Origin: CALKXV01 sp965228905
GTDB lineage: Bacteria > Pseudomonadota > Alphaproteobacteria > Rhodobacterales > Rhodobacteraceae
Length of the DNA stretch: 64,000 nucleotides
Direction: 5' to 3'
Assembly (NCBI GenBank): GCA_965228905.1
Contig: CBDDII010000003.1
Coordinates: 2,232,001-2,296,000, forward strand
The position numbers were made by a program, and so were the translations under genes. Position 1 is the stretch's first letter, and every line of letters starts with the position of its first letter. Under the pieces are notes generated by a model that saw only the letters and a program-made list of their open reading frames with translations, made no database searches and was not told the origin of the DNA. This document shows, piece after piece, positions 59,837 to 64,000 of the stretch.

Positions 59837-61144
59837 ATGGGGCACGACGTGAGACGTTTCGGTATTCTGTTGGTGGCAGCACTTGGCCTTATGGCCTGCA
59901 ATGACCGCGAGTTGATCCTTGAAGGCGAGCGGCTGGATATTGCCGGTGCGCCTGATGACGAAGTGGTCAACCGTGCCGCCCCCCTCAGTCTGCCCGCTGC
60001 CCGTGTGAACGGCGACTGGACCCATGTGGGCGGCAACAACCGTCATCAGTTGAACCATGTGTCGCTGAACCGCAATCTCTCGCCCGCCTGGTCGGTTTCG
60101 ATCGGCGAAGGCAACGGGCGCAAGCATCGCATCACGGCGGACCCGGTTGTCGGGGGTGGGCGGATCTACACGATGGACAGCCGCGCCGCCGTCAGCGCCT
60201 TCACGACCGGCGGCGGTGCGGTCTGGTCGGCGGATCTGACCCCCGGAACCGACAGGAAAGACGACGCTTCTGGTGGTGGTCTGGCCTTCGGTGGCGGCAC
60301 GGTCTTTGCAACAACCGGGTTTGGCGAAATCTCGGCCCTGTCTGCGGCCAGTGGCGAGCGGCTTTGGGTGCAAAAGCTCGAGTCCGCTGCAACCGGAGCG
60401 CCCACTTATTCCGATGGCGTGGTCTATCTTGTGACCCGTAACAACATCGGCTGGGCACTGGATGCCCGAAATGGCCGGATCCTGTGGCAGGTGCTGGGGG
60501 CTGACAGCCAAAGCGGTATCGCAGGTGGTGCCGCCCCCGCCATTGCGGGAAGCCAGGTGATCTTTCCCCTAAGCTCTGGCCAGTTGATCGCCGCCAATGC
60601 CGGTCCCGGCACCCAGACCTGGGCCGCCAGCATCGCCGGTGAGCGTCAGGGCCGGGCCTTTTCCCGGTTTTCCGATCTGACGGGCGATCCGGTCGTTGCG
60701 GGTGACGTCGTCTATGCGGGCAACCATTCGGGCCGTGCCGCCGCCTTCAGTGCTGTCGATGGTCAGCGCGTCTGGCGGGCGGACGAAGGCGCGCTCAGCC
60801 CCGTCTGGGTCGCCGGTGGCGGTGTGTTCCTTGTCTCGGACGAAAACCGGCTAATCCGGCTGGATGCCGCCACGGGCGAAACCGTCTGGGCGGTCGATCT
60901 GCCGTTTTTCGAACGCCAGCGCATTCGCCGCCGCGAAGCGACGGTTTCGCACTTTGGTCCGGTTCTGGCCAGCGGGCGGCTGATCCTTGCCTCGAACGAC
61001 GGTCTTTTGCGCCAGTTCGACCCGGTCTCGGGTGCCTTGGTCGGAACGACCGAACTGCCCAAGGGGGCTGCGCGCAACCCGGTGATCGCCGGCGGCACCC
61101 TTTACATTGTCACCGAAAACGGTCAGTTGCACGCCTTCCGCTAA
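59837..61144 (+). CDS. bamB: Outer-membrane protein assembly factor BamB
   Basis: 435 residues. The lipoprotein signal ends LMAC and the mature part is an eight-bladed PQQ-type beta-propeller with repeated AxxGxxxW blades (SGERLWVQKLESAATGAP, NGRILWQVLGADSQSGIAGG, ATGETVWAVDLP). It supports BAM-mediated folding of outer-membrane proteins. Genes yfgM-like, bamB and der run in order, as in many proteobacteria. Confidence 0.94.
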   Translation: MGHDVRRFGILLVAALGLMACNDRELILEGERLDIAGAPDDEVVNRAAPLSLPAARVNGDWTHVGGNNRHQLNHVSLNRNLSPAWSVSIGEGNGRKHRITADPVVGGGRIYTMDSRAAVSAFTTGGGAVWSADLTPGTDRKDDASGGGLAFGGGTVFATTGFGEISALSAASGERLWVQKLESAATGAPTYSDGVVYLVTRNNIGWALDARNGRILWQVLGADSQSGIAGGAAPAIAGSQVIFPLSSGQLIAANAGPGTQTWAASIAGERQGRAFSRFSDLTGDPVVAGDVVYAGNHSGRAAAFSAVDGQRVWRADEGALSPVWVAGGGVFLVSDENRLIRLDAATGETVWAVDLPFFERQRIRRREATVSHFGPVLASGRLILASNDGLLRQFDPVSGALVGTTELPKGAARNPVIAGGTLYIVTENGQLHAFR

Positions 61145-61157
61145 CGGAACGCACGCC

Positions 61158-62627
61158 ATGAGCTTTACACTCGCCATCGTCGGTCGCCCCAATGTGGGCA
61201 AATCGACATTGTTCAACCGCCTTGTCGGCAAACGTCTGGCCCTGGTCGACGACCAGCCGGGGGTGACGCGTGACCTGCGCGAAGGCGAAGCGCGGCTTGG
61301 CGACATGCGCTTCACCGTGATCGACACCGCCGGGCTGGAAGAGGCGACCGACGAAAGCCTGCAAGGGCGGATGCGGCGTCTGACCGAACGCGCGGTGGAA
61401 ATGGCCGATGCCTGTCTGTTCATGATCGACGCCCGTGCCGGGGTTCTGCCTGCCGACGAGGTCTTTGCCGATATCCTCAGGAAAAAGAACGCCAACGTCA
61501 TCCTTGCCGCCAACAAGGCCGAGGGCCGCGCGGGCGAGGGCGGGATGCTGGAAGCCTATTCCCTTGGTCTTGGCGATCCGATTGGCCTGTCAGCCGAACA
61601 TGGCGAGGGTCTGGGCGAATTGTTGATGGCGCTGGAGCCTGTCGCGAAGCTGGCCGACGAAAAGGCCGCCCGCGTGGCCGAGGAAGCACCGCTGACAGAC
61701 GTGGACGTCAAGGATGGGGACGAGGGAAAGGACATTCCCTGGCCCACCCCGGACCGGCCCATGCAGATCGCCGTGGTCGGACGCCCGAACGCGGGCAAAT
61801 CGACCCTGATCAACCAGTTGATCGGCGAAGACCGCCTGTTGACCGGCCCCGAGGCGGGCATCACCCGCGACGCGATCTCACTGCCGTTCGACTGGGACGG
61901 ATTGCCGGTGCGCATTTTCGACACGGCGGGAATGCGCAAGAAGGCCCGCGTGCAGGAAAAGCTGGAAAAGCTTTCGGTCGCTGACGGGTTGCGGGCGGTG
62001 AAATTCGCCGAGGTGGTGATCGTGCTGCTGGACGCCGCCATTCCCTTTGAACAGCAGGACCTGCGCATCGCCGATCTGGCCGAACGGGAAGGCCGCGCCG
62101 TGGTCGTGGCGGTCAACAAGTGGGATATCGAGGACGCCAAGCAGGAAAAGCTGCGCGATCTGAAGGAAAGCTTTGAACGCCTGTTGCCCCAGCTTCGCGG
62201 CGCGCCACTGGTCACCGTCTCGGCCAGGACCGGACGCGGCATGGACCGGCTGCGCGAAGCGGTGGAACGGGCCTATACCACCTGGAACCGCCGCGTCGGC
62301 ACCGCCGCCCTCAATCGCTGGCTGTCAGCAATGGTCGAAGCCCACCCGCCGCCGGCACCGGGCGGTCGACGGATCAAGCTCAGATATGCGACACAGGCCA
62401 AGACGCGCCCCCCCGGTTTCGTGGTGATGTGTTCCTACCCGGACAAGCTGTCGGACAGCTACAAGCGCTATCTCATCAACGGGTTACGCCAGGATTTCGA
62501 CATGCCGGGCACACCGATCCGGCTGACATTTCGCGGGCAGGGGGACAAGAACCCCTATCGGAACAAGAAGAAATCGACGCCCTCGCGCCTCAGAAAACAC
62601 CTTGGAAAACCTTCGCTGAAGGAGTGA
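61158..62627 (+). CDS. der: Ribosome biogenesis GTPase Der
   Basis: 489 residues. Two tandem G domains with Walker A GRPNVGKST and GRPNAGKST, switch DTAGLEE and DTAGMRKKA, NKxD-type NKWD, and a C-terminal KH-like domain ending in the basic FRGQGDKNPYRNKKK region. Needed for 50S assembly. The start MSFTLAIVGRPNVGK is the family standard. Confidence 0.98.
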   Translation: MSFTLAIVGRPNVGKSTLFNRLVGKRLALVDDQPGVTRDLREGEARLGDMRFTVIDTAGLEEATDESLQGRMRRLTERAVEMADACLFMIDARAGVLPADEVFADILRKKNANVILAANKAEGRAGEGGMLEAYSLGLGDPIGLSAEHGEGLGELLMALEPVAKLADEKAARVAEEAPLTDVDVKDGDEGKDIPWPTPDRPMQIAVVGRPNAGKSTLINQLIGEDRLLTGPEAGITRDAISLPFDWDGLPVRIFDTAGMRKKARVQEKLEKLSVADGLRAVKFAEVVIVLLDAAIPFEQQDLRIADLAEREGRAVVVAVNKWDIEDAKQEKLRDLKESFERLLPQLRGAPLVTVSARTGRGMDRLREAVERAYTTWNRRVGTAALNRWLSAMVEAHPPPAPGGRRIKLRYATQAKTRPPGFVVMCSYPDKLSDSYKRYLINGLRQDFDMPGTPIRLTFRGQGDKNPYRNKKKSTPSRLRKHLGKPSLKE

Positions 62628-62630
62628 GCG

Positions 62631-63302
62631 ATGCGCCCCTTTCTGTTCGGTGTCTTCGTCTTCCTCGCCATCGTCGGCGGCGGCATCCTCTGGACGGCAC
62701 GTCCGGGCAGCGATGCGGCTTATGAGGCGGCAAAGGCACGGATCGCGGCGGCGGTGGAAGAAGATCTGCGAGTCATCCGCTTTGCCGATCTGGGCGGCCT
62801 TGGGGAACTGCCGCCGGAACTGGGCGAGATGGAAAATGTCATCCAGCTAGACCTGCGCGGCACGGCGGTTTCCGACATCTCGGTGCTGTCGAACCTGACA
62901 TCCCTGCGCATCCTGAACCTGCGCGGCACATTGGTCGAAGATCTCTCGCCGCTCGCGGGCCTCGATCGATTGGACATCCTCGACGTTGCGGGCACATGGG
63001 TGCATGACCTCCAGCCCCTGACGGAGCTTCCCAGCCTCAGACGGCTTGATATCGGCGGCACCTGGACCGCTTCGCTCGCGCCGCTTCTGGACGTTCCCGC
63101 GCTGGACTGGATCAACCTTCACAACGCCTTCACCAGCGACGGTTCGGCAGACAATCTTGCCGCCCTTTCCAAGCGCGGCGTGACGGTGAACGGCGGGCGT
63201 GCGATGGTCGAGAATTACCGGCCCGGTGTCCTCTACAGGATTCGCCTGCAATTCGACCGCCTGTCGCGCCGCGTTAGCCTTGGCTTCGCCCACGGCGGCT
63301 GA
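62631..63302 (+). CDS. Leucine-rich-repeat membrane-anchored protein
   Basis: 223 residues, 3 bp after der. An N-terminal TM anchor (FLFGVFVFLAIVGGGILW) is followed by about five LRR units (ENVIQLDLRGTAVSDISVL, TSLRILNLRGTLVEDLSPL, DRLDILDVAGTWVHDLQPL, PSLRRLDIGGTWTASLAPL) of the internalin-like 22-residue type. The LRR surface probably faces the periplasm and binds a protein partner. Function unknown. Confidence 0.8.
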   Translation: MRPFLFGVFVFLAIVGGGILWTARPGSDAAYEAAKARIAAAVEEDLRVIRFADLGGLGELPPELGEMENVIQLDLRGTAVSDISVLSNLTSLRILNLRGTLVEDLSPLAGLDRLDILDVAGTWVHDLQPLTELPSLRRLDIGGTWTASLAPLLDVPALDWINLHNAFTSDGSADNLAALSKRGVTVNGGRAMVENYRPGVLYRIRLQFDRLSRRVSLGFAHGG

Positions 63303-63545
63303 ACTCGGCCAAACCCCGCGAAACACAGCCAATTTTCACGGCGGCAAATGGCCGAGCAAATCCGGCCACCGGGAACCGGCGCTTTTTCGCGGAACGAACC
63401 CGTCCCCGATCAGCGGGAGATGGCGCATGATTTGCCGCCCGGCTTGAAGCCGTTGTTGCCGCCCCGAAGCGCCCCTACATCCATTCTCGAAGCTTCGGAA
63501 CAAGGCCAGGGCCCGGCCTTCTCTCACGTAAAGGAGACGAACAAC

Positions 63546-63782
63546 ATGAAACGCACCAACATCATCTTCGCAGCCCTGATGGGGCTTGGCGCAACCGCTG
63601 TCACCGCCGCTGAAATCGCGGACACGAACGGCGATGGCGTCTATTCGATGGACGAAGTGAAAGTCGCTTATCCCGAATTGACCGAAGAGGTTTTCGGCAC
63701 GCTGGACGCCAATGGCGACGGCGCACTGGACGCTGAAGAAGTTGCCGCAGGCGAAGCCTCCGGCATGCTGACTGCGGGCTGA
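63546..63782 (+). CDS. Small exported EF-hand protein
   Basis: 78 residues with a signal peptide (MKRTNIIFAALMGLGATAVTAAE). Two EF-hand loops, DTNGDGVYSMDE and DANGDGALDAEE, have canonical calcium-coordinating residues at positions 1, 3, 5 and 12. Periplasmic calcium binding is likely. GGAG lies 12 bases before the ATG. Confidence 0.88.
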   Translation: MKRTNIIFAALMGLGATAVTAAEIADTNGDGVYSMDEVKVAYPELTEEVFGTLDANGDGALDAEEVAAGEASGMLTAG

Positions 63783-63795
63783 CCCCCCTCCCGCA

Positions 63796-63839
63796 GGGGC
63801 CGTCCCCGCTGCCTTTCAGCAAGGGGGCGGCCCCATTTT
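63796..63839 (+). terminator. Intrinsic terminator after the EF-hand gene
   Basis: GGGGCCG (63796-63802) pairs with CGGCCCC (63828-63834) with further inner pairing of CCCC/GGGG and GCTG/CAGC; ATTTT follows. Confidence 0.7.
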
Positions 63840-63888
63840 CCAGACGACACTTCTTCTGTCCGAATACTTCGGGGTGAGGCCGCAGGCC

Positions 63889-63910
63889 GAGGGGCAGAGC
63901 CCCTCTTTTT
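63889..63910 (+). terminator. Second intrinsic terminator before serS
   Basis: Stem GAGGGGC, loop AGA, and T5 at 63906-63910. A textbook rightward terminator between convergent genes, 4 bp before the serS stop. Confidence 0.85.
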
Positions 63911-63913
63911 GCT

Positions 63914-64000
63914 TCAGACCAGTTCGCCCTCGGGCGAGATGCCGGTCTTTCCGCCCAGCCAGGGATGCAGCCCTTCGGGCAGCGCAACACCGCCATCCTC
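63914..64000 (-). CDS. serS: Seryl-tRNA synthetase, 3' end
   Basis: The last 28 codons of a gene that continues past the right edge, reading EDGGVALPEGLHPWLGGKTG and ending in GELV. This fits the conserved C-terminal tail of SerS (E-D-G-x-V-x-P-E-x-L-x-P-x-x-G-G). The class II catalytic motifs lie outside the window. Confidence 0.85.
   Translation of the reverse strand, partial: EDGGVALPEGLHPWLGGKTGISPEGELV

Overview
The window looks like chromosomal DNA of a high-GC alphaproteobacterium, most likely a Rhodobacteraceae (roseobacter-type) organism. The evidence is the set of families present: an insertion-interrupted soxB...soxDAG sarcosine oxidase locus, TRAP transporters, DUF1289, DUF3307/SatD, Atm1-type ABC transporter, CcmI, and an EcfG-type promoter. 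Genes are tightly packed, with many 1-8 bp stop/start overlaps. No phage, transposon, rRNA operon or CRISPR array was seen. One tRNA gene (Leu, UAA) is present.

Layout: 0-4 kb holds the 3' end of a phytoene/squalene-synthase-like gene, a rhomboid protease, a DUF4394 periplasmic protein with a strong terminator and a CRP-like site, a TPR protein, tRNA-Leu, a lipoprotein and a YcgN-type Cys-cluster protein. 4-8 kb holds a low-GC NYN/OST-HTH gene, ribF, a MaoC dehydratase and prs. 8-15.6 kb holds a thioredoxin-fold isomerase/hydrolase/metallopeptidase group, an iscA-tfoX-tpiA operon, a SatD-like + DUF3307 pair preceded by three operator-like palindromes, a GDPD, a DUF59 protein and a lipase-like hydrolase. 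15.6-31.5 kb is mostly housekeeping: tyrS, anmK, lon, yebC-tgt, mutL-rmuC, a heme-ligand-less bacterioferritin with a persulfide-dioxygenase-like hydrolase, and ccmI-ruvX-DUF1289.

31.6-38.8 kb is the sarcosine oxidase locus. soxB is separated from soxDAG by about 2 kb holding a low-GC coiled-coil ORF and five small single-TM proteins on both strands, three of them below 60 codons, with an EcfG-like promoter. 38.8-46.9 kb: FAH-family protein, DUF924, sodB, a five-gene TRAP/DHDPS-like/GntR catabolic operon, rarD and a LOG-family protein. 47-54 kb: LysM protein, caspase-like protein, Atm1-type ABC exporter, lipoprotein, Bcr/CflA transporter. 54-59 kb: RND efflux pump with a TetR-type dyad upstream. 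59-64 kb: YfgM-like protein, bamB, der, a leucine-rich-repeat membrane protein, an EF-hand protein and the 3' end of serS.

The most interesting structures are: (1) the SatD-like/DUF3307 pair, where the SatD-like protein reads as a divergent class III nucleotidyl-cyclase fold fused to an HTH and is preceded by three phased GCAACC-N6-GGTTGC palindromes; (2) the cluster of tiny membrane proteins inside the sox locus; and (3) arrays of perfect short-stem, mostly 3-nt-loop hairpins in two intergenic regions, with two related palindromes in frame in the MutL linker.
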